Program-made: the position numbers and the translations under genes | In this document: positions 30,977 to 40,003 of the stretch, one piece after another | Position numbering within the stretch: the stretch's first letter is position 1 | Layout: each line of letters begins with the position of its first letter | Assembly (NCBI GenBank): GCA_015485385.1 | Contig: WFTS01000008.1 | Location: 19,959-83,958, forward strand | Length of the DNA: 64,000 nucleotides | Origin: Kordiimonadales bacterium | Lineage (GTDB): Bacteria; Pseudomonadota; Alphaproteobacteria; Sphingomonadales; Kordiimonadaceae | Direction: 5' to 3' | The notes under the pieces: generated by a model | What the model was told of the DNA's origin: nothing | Database searches by the model: none | The model's input: only the letters and a program-made list of their open reading frames with translations

Positions 30977-32374
30977 ATGAGCACAGCATTTGACCTTATC
31001 ATTGTCGGTGGCGGTCCGGGCGGGTATGTCGCCGCTATCCGCGCTTCACAGCTTGGTATGAAAGTGGCCTGCGTTGAACGGGAATTGCTTGGTGGTATTT
31101 GTTTGAATTGGGGCTGTATTCCGACCAAGGCGCTGTTGCGCTCTGCCGAGGTTTATCACCTTGCGAAAAATGCTGCGAGTTTTGGCCTTAAAATACCCAC
31201 CGTTGAGTATGATTTGGACGCAATTGTAAAGCGCAGCAGGGGCGTTGCTGCTCAGATGAATGGCGGCATTGGTATGCTCTTCAAAAAGAATAAAGTTACC
31301 CACATTGAGGGCTCTGCGAAAATAAGCGGTAAAGGAAAGATAACCGTCACTGACAAGGACGGCAAAACCTCTGACTTTACAGCTGATAATATCATGATCG
31401 CAACAGGGGCCCGCGCGCGCGAACTTCCGCACTTGAAGGCTGACGGTAAACTGGTTTGGACGTATAGGCACGCTCTGGCCCCTAATGTCATGCCAAAGAA
31501 ACTGCTGGTGATAGGCTCTGGCGCTATCGGGATCGAATTCGCGAGCTTTTTTAACGAGCTAGGGTCCGATGTGACGGTCGTAGAAATGATGGACCGAGTT
31601 TTGCCTGTAGAAGATGAAGACATTTCGAAGTTCGCTGCTAAGTCTTTTAAAAAGCAAGGGCTTACACTGAAAACAAATGCATCGGTTACGGAATTACGGC
31701 ACGGCAAGAATACTGTCACATGTGTTGTTGAACAAAAGGGAAAACGCGAAGAAATTACCGTTGACCGCGTTATTATGGCGATCGGCATCACTGGCAATAC
31801 CGAAAATATAGGGCTAGAAGCCGCCGGTGTAAAAACAGACCGAGGCCATATTGTAACCGATGAATGGGGCTTTACCGGCATTGACGGTATTTGGGCTATT
31901 GGCGATGTTACTGGCCCACCGTGGCTTGCACACAAAGCTTCCCATGAAGGTGTTATCGCGGTTGAAAAAATCGCAGGGCTGAAGGATCTGCACCCGATGG
32001 ACAAGGGCAACATACCGGGATGTACATATTGTCGCCCGCAAGTGGCCTCTGTTGGCTTAACCGAAGCCAAAGCCATTGAACAAGGACACGAAGTTCGTGT
32101 CGGCAAGTTCCCCTTCATTGGGAATGGCAAAGCCGTTGCCCTTGGAGAGGCCGAAGGCATGGTTAAAACTGTGTTTGATAAGAAAACAGGCGAGTTGCTG
32201 GGTGCTCATATGGTGGGTGCCGAAGTGACAGAGATGATCCAAGGCTATACGTTAGGGCGCACCCTTGAAACAACAGAGCAAGAATTGATGCACACTGTTT
32301 TCCCACACCCTACACTTTCTGAAATGATGCACGAAAGTGTTTTGGATGCTTACGGCAAAGCTATTCACATATAG
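30977..32374 (+). CDS. lpdA: Dihydrolipoamide dehydrogenase (E3)
   Basis: FAD flavoprotein that reoxidises dihydrolipoamide with NAD. 465 residues. FAD-binding IVGGGPGGYVAA, redox-active disulfide in GGICLNWGCIPTKALL, NAD-binding VIGSGAIGIEFASFF, and the C-terminal His-Glu active site in HTVFPHPTLSEMMHE. Fourth gene of the PDH cluster, so this E3 is presumably dedicated to PDH. Confidence 0.97.
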   Translation: MSTAFDLIIVGGGPGGYVAAIRASQLGMKVACVERELLGGICLNWGCIPTKALLRSAEVYHLAKNAASFGLKIPTVEYDLDAIVKRSRGVAAQMNGGIGMLFKKNKVTHIEGSAKISGKGKITVTDKDGKTSDFTADNIMIATGARARELPHLKADGKLVWTYRHALAPNVMPKKLLVIGSGAIGIEFASFFNELGSDVTVVEMMDRVLPVEDEDISKFAAKSFKKQGLTLKTNASVTELRHGKNTVTCVVEQKGKREEITVDRVIMAIGITGNTENIGLEAAGVKTDRGHIVTDEWGFTGIDGIWAIGDVTGPPWLAHKASHEGVIAVEKIAGLKDLHPMDKGNIPGCTYCRPQVASVGLTEAKAIEQGHEVRVGKFPFIGNGKAVALGEAEGMVKTVFDKKTGELLGAHMVGAEVTEMIQGYTLGRTLETTEQELMHTVFPHPTLSEMMHESVLDAYGKAIHI

Positions 32375-32433
32375 CTTTGCAAACACTATATGCTAGAGCC
32401 CGGTGTGGGCTTCAATGAATTGAATGTAGGATT

Positions 32434-33351
32434 ATGAACAAAGTGGAAAAATCACTACAAGTTCAGCGCAAGCCAAGCTGGATAAGGGTTAAAGCCCCGA
32501 TTAGTAAAGAATATGGTGTAACAAGAAAGCTTATGCGCGACAAAGGCTTGCACACTGTATGCGAGGAAGCTGCCTGCCCGAATATTGGCGAATGTTGGTC
32601 AAAAAAGCACGCGACAGTGATGATCTTAGGGGATACATGCACACGCGCCTGCGCTTTTTGTAATATCAAAACCGGCCGCCCTTTGGCTGTTGACCCTCTA
32701 GAGCCGATGAATACCGCACATGCTTGTGCAGGGATGGGGCTAAAGCATATTGTTATCACGTCGGTTGACCGGGATGATCTGGACGACGGCGGCGCGGATC
32801 AGTTTATCAAGGTGATCAAAGCCATTCGTGAGGTTAGTCCAGAAACAACTATTGAAATTCTGACACCTGACTTTAGAAACAAACCCGGTTCCATTGAAAA
32901 GGTTGCGGAGGCCAGACCCGACGTCTTTAATCATAATCTGGAGACGGTTCCGCGCCTTTATCCTAAAATCCGTCCGGGTGCGCGCTATTATCAATCTCTG
33001 CGACTTTTGGACACTGTAAAGCGCGTTGATCCAAGCATTTTCACCAAATCAGGCATTATGGTTGGCTTCGGTGAGGCGCGTCTTGAAATTAGTCAGGTTA
33101 TGGATGATATGCGTATGGCTGACATTGATTTTATGACGATCGGGCAGTATTTGCAGCCAACCCCGCGCCACGCACGCGTTGAACGCTTTGCCACACCTGA
33201 CGAATTTAAAACCTACGAGCGTATGGGCAAAGGCAAGGGCTTTTTGCAAATATCGGCGTCTCCATTGACGCGGTCGAGCTACCATGCGGGGGATGATTTT
33301 GCTAAATTGCGGGCCGCACGTGAAAAGAAAAACAAAGCATCACAAAAATAG
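32434..33351 (+). CDS. lipA: Lipoyl synthase
   Basis: Radical SAM enzyme that inserts sulfur into protein-bound octanoyl chains to make lipoyl groups, here for PdhB, PdhC and other complexes. 305 residues. The auxiliary cluster cysteines are in [13 protein letters not shown] and the radical SAM CxxxCxxC is CTRACAFC. The C-terminal auxiliary-cluster serine is in [11 protein letters not shown]. It follows lpdA, linking cofactor synthesis to its user. Confidence 0.97.
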   Translation: MNKVEKSLQVQRKPSWIRVKAPISKEYGVTRKLMRDKGLHTVCEEAACPNIGECWSKKHATVMILGDTCTRACAFCNIKTGRPLAVDPLEPMNTAHACAGMGLKHIVITSVDRDDLDDGGADQFIKVIKAIREVSPETTIEILTPDFRNKPGSIEKVAEARPDVFNHNLETVPRLYPKIRPGARYYQSLRLLDTVKRVDPSIFTKSGIMVGFGEARLEISQVMDDMRMADIDFMTIGQYLQPTPRHARVERFATPDEFKTYERMGKGKGFLQISASPLTRSSYHAGDDFAKLRAAREKKNKASQK

Positions 33352-33382
33352 TAGCTAGAGCGACTGAAGGGCCTCACTGGAC

Positions 33383-33823
33383 GTGCATAAATTTTCAGAG
33401 AAAAAAGCTTTTCCCTACAGCGCAGAACAAGTTTTTGATCTGGTTGCTGATGTTGGCAAATATCCAGAGTTTTTACCGTGGTGCGTTGGCGCTCGGATTA
33501 AAAACCGTGTGGATACTGGCTTTGACGCTGATGTTCTGATCGGCTTTAAGCTATTTCGAGAGACCTTTACATCGAGGGTGCGGCTAAACAAAGGTCGTTC
33601 AGTTGATGTGGACTATATCAAAGGCCCGATGAAACGCCTTTATAATCACTGGATATTTGAAGATCAGCCGGATGGCGGTTGCCTTGTCGATTTTGAAGTC
33701 GATTTCGAGTTTAAAAGTAAGATGCTTGAAGACATGATTGGCCCATTATTTGAAAAGGCTTGCCATAAAATGATGGCAGCTTTTGAGGATAGGGCAGAAT
33801 GTCTTTATGGATCAAAGCGCTAG
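33383..33823 (+). CDS. Coq10/RatA-like START-domain protein
   Basis: 146 residues of the polyketide cyclase/START family related to Coq10 (ubiquinone-binding) and RatA. Signature parts: FPYSAEQVFDLVADVGKYPEFLPWCVGARI and VDFEVDFEFKSKMLEDMIGPLFEKAC. In Alphaproteobacteria it commonly follows lipA and is thought to help ubiquinone function. Start GTG 33383 is 31 bases after the lipA stop. Its last 4 bases overlap the opposing cinA gene. Toxin activity as in RatA is not supported by context. Confidence 0.88.
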   Translation: MHKFSEKKAFPYSAEQVFDLVADVGKYPEFLPWCVGARIKNRVDTGFDADVLIGFKLFRETFTSRVRLNKGRSVDVDYIKGPMKRLYNHWIFEDQPDGGCLVDFEVDFEFKSKMLEDMIGPLFEKACHKMMAAFEDRAECLYGSKR

Positions 33824-34317
33824 GAGGCAATTGCCTCTAACATCAAAGACAGGGCCGTTGTAACGGCTTGTTCTCGAACGGTGTCGCGGTCCATGTCTAA
33901 GAAAGTCTTTTTAACGGCAATCGGTGCGTCGCCAAGTTGTGCGATACCAAAGAAAACCGTGCCGACAGGTTTTTCATCACTGCCGCCGCCCGGTCCTGCA
34001 ATACCGCTGATGGAGACAGCAATATCTGCCCTAGAGTTGGCAAGCGCACCGTATGCCATTTCTTTGACAATGCCTTCAGAGACAGCCCCCAAGCGATCCA
34101 GGGATTTGGCGCTGACGCCCAGCATGTCTTGTTTTGCTTCATTTGTATAGGTAACAAAGCCACAGTCAACCACGTCTGAGGCTCCGGCAATGCTGGTTAG
34201 GGCCGAGGCCACCAAGCCGCCTGTGCACGATTCTGCTGTGGCTATCATAAACCCACGTTGCCGTGCAGCCTCAAGCAAACTTCCTGCTAGTAAAGTGATG
34301 TCGTCACTGAATTTCAT
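33820..34317 (-). CDS. CinA-family nicotinamide-nucleotide amidase (PncC)
   Basis: 165 residues comprising only the C-terminal CinA domain, which deamidates nicotinamide mononucleotide to nicotinate mononucleotide in NAD recycling. Conserved: TAESCTGGLVASALTSIAGASDVVDCGFVTYTNEAK, SGIAGPGGGSDEKPVGTVFF. The N-terminal MoCF-like domain of full CinA is absent, as is usual in Proteobacteria. Transcribed toward the Coq10-like gene; overlaps it by 4 bases at the 3' end. Confidence 0.93.
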   Translation of the reverse strand: MKFSDDITLLAGSLLEAARQRGFMIATAESCTGGLVASALTSIAGASDVVDCGFVTYTNEAKQDMLGVSAKSLDRLGAVSEGIVKEMAYGALANSRADIAVSISGIAGPGGGSDEKPVGTVFFGIAQLGDAPIAVKKTFLDMDRDTVREQAVTTALSLMLEAIAS

Positions 34318-34374
34318 GGTTAAAACTAGTGCAACTATGACAAAAGCTGCAAGTTTTTTCGCATCAACAGGCTG

Positions 34375-34878
34375 CTACGGCACATACTGTATGTATATGA
34401 GCAGTAAAATTGCAGCAAAAATGCCTGCGACGAGATCATCGACCATCACACCCAATCCACCAGATAGATGTTTGTCAATGAAGCCTATCGGCCACGGTTT
34501 TATAATGTCAAACACTCTGAACAGGGCGAAGCTGAGTATAATTTCACCAAATCCGTAAGGAAAGAATGCAAGCGGCAGCACCGCTAGCCATTGCCCTGCG
34601 ACCTCGTCAATGACAATTTCTGGGGCGTCATGAATGCCAGAGGCTTTTTCAATTGATCCGATAGCAGCGATCGATATGAGGCTAACAAATACGGCGCCAA
34701 AAAACAGCGACCATGCCGCAAAGGGAAGTTGCAAAAGCGCTACGGCTAAACCGATGCCGAGCAATGATCCCCATGTACCAGGGGCAGGGCGCAACAAGCC
34801 GGCCCCAAATCCAACCGACCACCAAAATGCGAGGCTTTTATGGCGGCCTTCCCAGTTCTTTATAGATTGTTTTGCCAC
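34375..34878 (-). CDS. pgpA: Phosphatidylglycerophosphatase A
   Basis: Membrane phosphatase making phosphatidylglycerol from its phosphate. 167 residues with several helices. Family motifs: GAGLLRPAPGTWGSLLGI, EIVIDEVAGQWLAV and GGLGVMVDDLVAGIFAAILL, with acidic residues as the probable metal-binding active site. It lies between ispDF and cinA on the minus strand in a conserved order. Confidence 0.93.
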   Translation of the reverse strand: MAKQSIKNWEGRHKSLAFWWSVGFGAGLLRPAPGTWGSLLGIGLAVALLQLPFAAWSLFFGAVFVSLISIAAIGSIEKASGIHDAPEIVIDEVAGQWLAVLPLAFFPYGFGEIILSFALFRVFDIIKPWPIGFIDKHLSGGLGVMVDDLVAGIFAAILLLIYIQYVP

Positions 34879-34938
34879 GGGTGGCTCCCTCGATCTGCGT
34901 TGAACGATCTTTGCTATGCGTTGAACTATATTTTTTAG

Positions 34939-36108
34939 TTAAAGTGGTAAGCGCACCGTAGCCGTAGCCTGTGCTGCAATGCCTTCACCCCGCCCGGTGA
35001 AGCCTAGCTTTTCAGTTGTGGTTGCCTGAATGCTAACCCTCGAGACATCTATCCCTAAAATCCGCGCAACATTCGCCTGCATTTCTTTTGAAAAGGGTCC
35101 AATTTTGGGCAGTTCACAAATGATGCAAATTGTCACGTTTGCAATAATCCCGTTCATGTTCCGGATAATCTCAGAGGCCTTGGTGATAAATATATCACTT
35201 TGAATATCCTTCCACTTTTCTTCATTTGGTGGAAAGTGTAAGCCTATGTCACCGGCCGCTACTGACGATAACAAAGCATCGGTTAAAGCATGTAAAGCCA
35301 CGTCAGCATCTGAATGGCCCTTTAGAGTTTTATCAAACGGAACTTTTATGCCGCATAAGACAACATGATCACCCGTTTCAAAACGGTGAACATCATATCC
35401 TGACCCAGTGCGAATATCTAAGGCCGCGTTCATAAGCCACCGTTCGGCTTTTTTGAAGTCCTCACTATGCGTTACCTTGAAATTAGTGTTACTGCCGGCT
35501 GATATCACAACCGAGTGCCCGGTATATTCCATAACTGCAGCATCATCGGTTAGGTTAGCTGTTGGTTGTTTAATCTGAACGCTTCGGTGTGCCGAAACAA
35601 GGGCGCCAAAATTAAAAGCCTGAGGCGTTTGCACAGCAAATAACCCCTCGCGGTCAATTGTGTTTTGAACGGTTCCTTCTCGAACTAATTTCAATGTGTC
35701 AACTACTCCAACGCCCGGAATAACCGCCATTGCGCCGTCTTGTAATCGTGATAAAAGCCCGTCGATTATGGGCTGGTCAACAAATGGCCGGGCGGCATCA
35801 TGAACGAGGACATGCTCAGGCGAAAGCGGAAGCAGCGCCTCTAAACCGTTGAAAACACTTGCCTGACGCGTCTCAGCCCCTGTTACAGGCGGCAGTAAAC
35901 TAAGGCCTTGTGTCGCCTCTTGATACAAAGCCGTGTCATCCCTGTGTATCACAACCTGAAACGCGGCTGTCGGCAGGCACTTTAACAGAGCATCAAGAGT
36001 TCTACGCAACAACGAAACTCCGGCAATTTTACGGTATTGCTTGGGAATGCCGTCTCCTGCACGGCTACCGCGCCCGGCGGCTACAATTATAACAGCGATA
36101 TTCGTCAC
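34939..36108 (-). CDS. ispDF: Bifunctional IspD/IspF
   Basis: One 389-residue chain carrying two MEP-pathway enzymes. Residues 1-225: IspD, the CTP-dependent cytidylyltransferase (VAAGRGSRAGDGIPKQYRKI, VLVHDAARPFV). Residues 230-389: IspF, the cyclodiphosphate synthase (GSGYDVHRFETGDHVVLCG, KGHSDADVALHALTDALL, TTEKLGFTGRGEGIAAQA). The fusion is characteristic of Alphaproteobacteria and Campylobacteria. Together with dxr at the window start it covers three MEP steps. Divergent from dusB. Confidence 0.97.
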   Translation of the reverse strand: MTNIAVIIVAAGRGSRAGDGIPKQYRKIAGVSLLRRTLDALLKCLPTAAFQVVIHRDDTALYQEATQGLSLLPPVTGAETRQASVFNGLEALLPLSPEHVLVHDAARPFVDQPIIDGLLSRLQDGAMAVIPGVGVVDTLKLVREGTVQNTIDREGLFAVQTPQAFNFGALVSAHRSVQIKQPTANLTDDAAVMEYTGHSVVISAGSNTNFKVTHSEDFKKAERWLMNAALDIRTGSGYDVHRFETGDHVVLCGIKVPFDKTLKGHSDADVALHALTDALLSSVAAGDIGLHFPPNEEKWKDIQSDIFITKASEIIRNMNGIIANVTICIICELPKIGPFSKEMQANVARILGIDVSRVSIQATTTEKLGFTGRGEGIAAQATATVRLPL

Positions 36109-36211
36109 TTAGTCATCCTTATTTGAAAGGTCATAAATATCAAAGGAACCACCAAACATGGGCAGGCTTAATCAGGGTCTAGATTTTCATCAAGACTTCT
36201 GCCATAAGCAG

Positions 36212-36228
36212 TGCCTAATTATTAGGCA
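36212..36228. promoter_or_regulatory. NtrC-type palindrome upstream of dusB-ntrBC
   Basis: TGCCTAATTATTAGGCA: perfect 8-base arms around one central T. Its TGC-N11-GCA frame is that of NtrC binding sites. It lies 23 bases before the dusB ATG, close enough to overlap the promoter, so NtrC autoregulation (probably repression) is inferred. Confidence 0.6.
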
Positions 36229-36251
36229 GTCTTTAGTCTGGATGAGTAACT

Positions 36252-37238
36252 ATGGCTTTTAACATTGGTCCTGTGGAAATTAAAGACCCAGTATTTCTGG
36301 CCCCTATGTGCGGCGTCAGTGATATGCCGTTTCGCCGTTTGGTCAAGGGGTACGGTGTTGGTTTAGTGGTCTCAGAGATGATTGCCTCTGAAGCCATGAT
36401 ACGGGCCTCGCGCAAATGTATGAAAATGGCAACAAATTGCGCCGATGAGTTCCCCATGTCAGTTCAACTCGCGGGCTGTGAAGCCTCTAAAATGGCGGAG
36501 GCCGCACGTTTAAACGAAGACAGAGGCGCCGCAATCATTGATATCAATATGGGTTGCCCGGTCAAAAAAGTTGTCAATGGGCATGCCGGCTCAAGCTTGA
36601 TGCGGGATTTAGACATGGCTGGCGAGCTAATCGCGGCCACGGTGAACGCGGTTTCATTGCCTGTGACGCTCAAAATGCGGCTTGGTTGGGATGATAACAG
36701 CTTTAATGCGCCGGAATTGGCAAAAATTGCTCAAGAGGCTGGCATTAAGATGGTTGTCGTCCACGGGCGCACACGCTGCCAAATGTATAAAGGCCATGCG
36801 GATTGGGAAAAAGTTGGCATTGTAAAAGACGCCGTTGACATTCCGGTTATCGTGAACGGAGATGTCAATTGCTTGGACGATGTGTCACAAGCACTGGCAC
36901 AGTCAGGCGCTGACGGCGTGATGATTGGGCGGGGTAGCTACGGTAAGCCGTGGTTTCCAGCGCAGGCTATTCACTTCCTTAAAACAGGCGAGCGCATAGC
37001 AGATCCATCCTTAGAAGAGCAGCTTGCGACGATTTTGGCGCATTATGATGCCATGCTAAGTCATTACGGCAATACTACGGGGGTTAGGATCGCTAGAAAA
37101 CATCTTGGTTGGTATACAAAAGGCATTCACGGCTCGGCTGAGTTTCGTCACCATATTAACCGCCTTGATGACCCTGATCAGGTAAAGCACGATATCAAAG
37201 AGTTTTTCTTGCCGCTGTGTGATCAGGCCGCAGCCTAA
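36252..37238 (+). CDS. dusB: tRNA-dihydrouridine synthase DusB
   Basis: FMN enzyme reducing uridine to dihydrouridine in tRNA. 328 residues with an N-terminal TIM barrel: [34 protein letters not shown] (catalytic Cys), [17 protein letters not shown] and GDVNCLDD; the C-terminal helical domain binds tRNA. The stop overlaps the ntrB start, so dusB-ntrB-ntrC are one transcript, the order known from Rhodobacter and Rhizobium (nifR3-ntrBC). Confidence 0.96.
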   Translation: MAFNIGPVEIKDPVFLAPMCGVSDMPFRRLVKGYGVGLVVSEMIASEAMIRASRKCMKMATNCADEFPMSVQLAGCEASKMAEAARLNEDRGAAIIDINMGCPVKKVVNGHAGSSLMRDLDMAGELIAATVNAVSLPVTLKMRLGWDDNSFNAPELAKIAQEAGIKMVVVHGRTRCQMYKGHADWEKVGIVKDAVDIPVIVNGDVNCLDDVSQALAQSGADGVMIGRGSYGKPWFPAQAIHFLKTGERIADPSLEEQLATILAHYDAMLSHYGNTTGVRIARKHLGWYTKGIHGSAEFRHHINRLDDPDQVKHDIKEFFLPLCDQAAA

Positions 37239-38329
37239 TGTCGTCTAAGCAGCCACATTTGGATGCTGACCTTTCTCATGAGGTTTTACACAGCCTTTAT
37301 CAGGCAATTCTTTTAATTTCGCCTGACAATACCATCACCGCGCTGTTTGCTCACAGCGAAGCGATCTTTGAGCAAAGCCGGGAAAGCCTGATCGGCTCTC
37401 CGGTTAGTACACTGCGCGGTGTTGGCTATGCTGCGATTGATTTGATTGAGCGATCCCGCAGCGAAGGCACACCTCTTAACAGCTATGACGTGGCTTGCCT
37501 ACCGCCCATTGGTGACATTGAACTGATGGACCTACACGCCCATCCACACAGCGTGGCTGGTGAAATATTGCTCTCAGTCCAGCCCCGGCGCATCACTGCA
37601 TTTTTGGAAAAAAAAGATGAAATGGAAGCCGCCGCGCGTTCGGTGAGTGGTTTGGCGTCCATGTTGGCGCACGAGATTAAAAATCCGTTGTCAGGTATTC
37701 GGGGGGCCGCGCAGTTGATGGGGCGTGCGCTTGATGACCAAAGCATCCGTTTACCTCAGCTTATATGCAAAGAAGTGGACCGGATTAAATCGCTGGTTGA
37801 TGAATTGGAAACTTTCAGCAATCCATCCGAACAGATATTAGACGCGGTGAATATTCATGAAGTTTTGGATCATGTCCTGAACGTTACTGTTGCTGGATTT
37901 GGGGCGAAAACCACTATAAGGCCACGGTTTGACCCCTCTTTACCCGCTGTTCACGGCAATTATGACCGGTTAATCCAGATATTTCTTAATCTGATTAAAA
38001 ATGCTGTTGAGGCCGCCGGACCTGAAGCGGATATTACTGTCACAACTGCATACCGGCATGGGATTTGGTTTAAAGGCTATACTGGCGCTCGCTACCGATT
38101 GCCAATTGAGATCACTGTGCATGATAATGGCCCTGGCATCCCTGACGAATTGAAAAGTCACCTATTTGACCCGTTTGTAAGCGGAAAAGAAGGCGGAACA
38201 GGGCTTGGTCTTGCTCTAGTGGCGCGGTTTGTTAGCGAAATGGGGGGCACTGTGACCTGTGATAATCACGCAAAAGGGGGCGCCGTATTTAAGGTGCAAC
38301 TTATGCTACACGAGGATGTTCAGCCATGA
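37238..38329 (+). CDS. ntrB: Nitrogen regulation sensor histidine kinase NtrB
   Basis: Soluble sensor kinase/phosphatase that sets NtrC phosphorylation under PII control. 363 residues: N-terminal PAS domain (about 15-125), HisKA with phospho-His in SMLAHEIKNPLSGIRGAAQLM near residue 147, and a HATPase_c domain (LNLIKNAVEAAG, VHDNGPGIP, GTGLGLALV). No membrane segment. Overlaps dusB by one base and ntrC by four. Confidence 0.96.
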   Translation: MSSKQPHLDADLSHEVLHSLYQAILLISPDNTITALFAHSEAIFEQSRESLIGSPVSTLRGVGYAAIDLIERSRSEGTPLNSYDVACLPPIGDIELMDLHAHPHSVAGEILLSVQPRRITAFLEKKDEMEAAARSVSGLASMLAHEIKNPLSGIRGAAQLMGRALDDQSIRLPQLICKEVDRIKSLVDELETFSNPSEQILDAVNIHEVLDHVLNVTVAGFGAKTTIRPRFDPSLPAVHGNYDRLIQIFLNLIKNAVEAAGPEADITVTTAYRHGIWFKGYTGARYRLPIEITVHDNGPGIPDELKSHLFDPFVSGKEGGTGLGLALVARFVSEMGGTVTCDNHAKGGAVFKVQLMLHEDVQP

Positions 38330-39777
38330 GCAGAAGCAAACCCACTATCATTGTTGCTGACGACGACATGACAATCAGGGTCGTTGTTGGTGAGGCCTTG
38401 CGTCAAGAAGGCTTTATGGTCATCGAAGCAGAAGACCTTCCCGAACTGGAAAGGCTAGTCCTTGGCGGCCAAGGGGACGCTGTGATCTCTGATGTGATGA
38501 TGCCAAGCGGAAACAGCCTTGAAATGCTGCCTGGCCTCCTAGCATCTCGCCCTGATATGCCGATCATTATCATGAGCGCCCAAAATACACTTTCAACCGC
38601 GATGGAAGCCGCAAATCAGGGGGCTTTTGATTATCTTCCCAAGCCATTCGATATAGATCAACTGGTTTCAATTGTCAGAAAGGCCGTGCGCAAAACGCCC
38701 TCGGCGCCGTCTGATACATTGGAAAAGGATGAAAATTTTCTTATCGGTCGTTCACCCGCTATGCAGGATATTTACCGCGCTATGGCAAGGATAGCGCAGA
38801 CCGACCTAACGGTGATGGTTATTGGGGAAAGTGGGACCGGCAAAGAACTTGTTGCGCGCGCCATTCATGCACATGGACCACGCAAAGATAACCCCTTTGT
38901 TCCGGTTAATATGGCGGCAATCCCTAAAGAATTGATCGAGAGCGAATTGTTTGGCCATGAACGCGGAGCCTTTACCGGAGCAGAAACACGCACATTAGGC
39001 AGATTTGGACAAGCTAAGGGCGGAACACTGTTTTTGGACGAAATCGGGGATATGCCACTTGAGGCCCAAACGCGGCTTTTGCGGGTACTCCAAGAAGGCG
39101 AATACCGCACAGTCGGCGGGCAGGCGATGATTAAAACCAACGTTCGTATTGTTGCTGCTACCAATAAAAATCTACGCTCTATGGTAAAAAATGGTGAATT
39201 CCGCGAGGACTTGTTCTTCCGTCTTAATGTTGTGCCTTTGAACATCCCACCGCTTAGGGACCGGGTGGAAGATGTGCCTGACCTAGCAGAACATTTCCTT
39301 CAAAAGGCAGTTGAAACTGGCTTGCCTTACAAGGCTTTAACCAAAAGTGCTAAGAAAACACTTCAATCCTTTGATTGGCCCGGAAATGTGCGTGAATTAG
39401 AAAATTTATTGCACCGGATTTGTGCCCTTCATCCGGGGAACGAGATTTCCGGGGCCGTGGTTAAGCAAGAATTTGATCGCTCGACATCTGATCAGGCGGG
39501 TGGGCCGATGAGCATTATGGCGAACGTGACAGGCGGCAATTTATCTCAAACCGTAAGGCTGCATTTGGATCAATATTTTGATTATCATGATGACGGCTTG
39601 CCGCCGCCTGGGCTGTATCACCGCATCTTACGGGAAATCGAACGGCCGCTTATTCAAAAAGTATTACAAGTGACAGGTGGGAATCAGCTGAAAACTGCGG
39701 ATATGTTGGGCTTGAACCGCAACACTTTACGCAAAAAGATCAAAGAATTAGAGATATCCGTAGCCGTTAAAAACTAA
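38326..39777 (+). CDS. ntrC: Nitrogen regulation response regulator NtrC
   Basis: Sigma-54-dependent activator of nitrogen genes. 483 residues: receiver domain with DDD near residues 11-13 and phospho-Asp in VISDVMMPSG, AAA+ domain with Walker A GESGTGKE, the sigma-54 contact motif GAFTGA intact, Walker B LFLDEIGDMP, and a Fis-type helix-turn-helix at the end (NQLKTADMLGLNRNTLRKKI). The palindrome before dusB may be its own operator. Confidence 0.97.
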   Translation: MSRSKPTIIVADDDMTIRVVVGEALRQEGFMVIEAEDLPELERLVLGGQGDAVISDVMMPSGNSLEMLPGLLASRPDMPIIIMSAQNTLSTAMEAANQGAFDYLPKPFDIDQLVSIVRKAVRKTPSAPSDTLEKDENFLIGRSPAMQDIYRAMARIAQTDLTVMVIGESGTGKELVARAIHAHGPRKDNPFVPVNMAAIPKELIESELFGHERGAFTGAETRTLGRFGQAKGGTLFLDEIGDMPLEAQTRLLRVLQEGEYRTVGGQAMIKTNVRIVAATNKNLRSMVKNGEFREDLFFRLNVVPLNIPPLRDRVEDVPDLAEHFLQKAVETGLPYKALTKSAKKTLQSFDWPGNVRELENLLHRICALHPGNEISGAVVKQEFDRSTSDQAGGPMSIMANVTGGNLSQTVRLHLDQYFDYHDDGLPPPGLYHRILREIERPLIQKVLQVTGGNQLKTADMLGLNRNTLRKKIKELEISVAVKN

Positions 39778-39853
39778 TACCAAGCCGTTCCATCTTATCT
39801 TTACTGGGCAAAAAAAGAGTAAACGCCATACAGGCTTCGCCCTAAAATTGGCT

Positions 39854-39893
39854 GGGCGTAGGTATGATCGTTTGGGCACAGGTATGATCGTTG
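39854..39893. repeat. 20-base tandem repeat upstream of ntrY
   Basis: Two adjacent 20-base units matching at 17 positions and sharing AGGTATGATCGTT, about 110-150 bases before the likely ntrY start. They may be a paired regulator site; nothing identifies the regulator. Confidence 0.65.
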
Positions 39894-40003
39894 GAGTTTT
39901 ATTCGGGTGATTTTTTGACCTAAAAATCGGCTTTTTTCTAAAAATTTTGCTCTTTGCTTGTGATATTTCTGGAACTATTGTTGTAAATATGCATCATGGC
40001 GAC

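Noticed and set aside
33383-33823. RatA-type toxin
   Set aside because: Same fold, but place after lipA and general conservation fit a Coq10-like role; no antitoxin partner such as RatB is adjacent.
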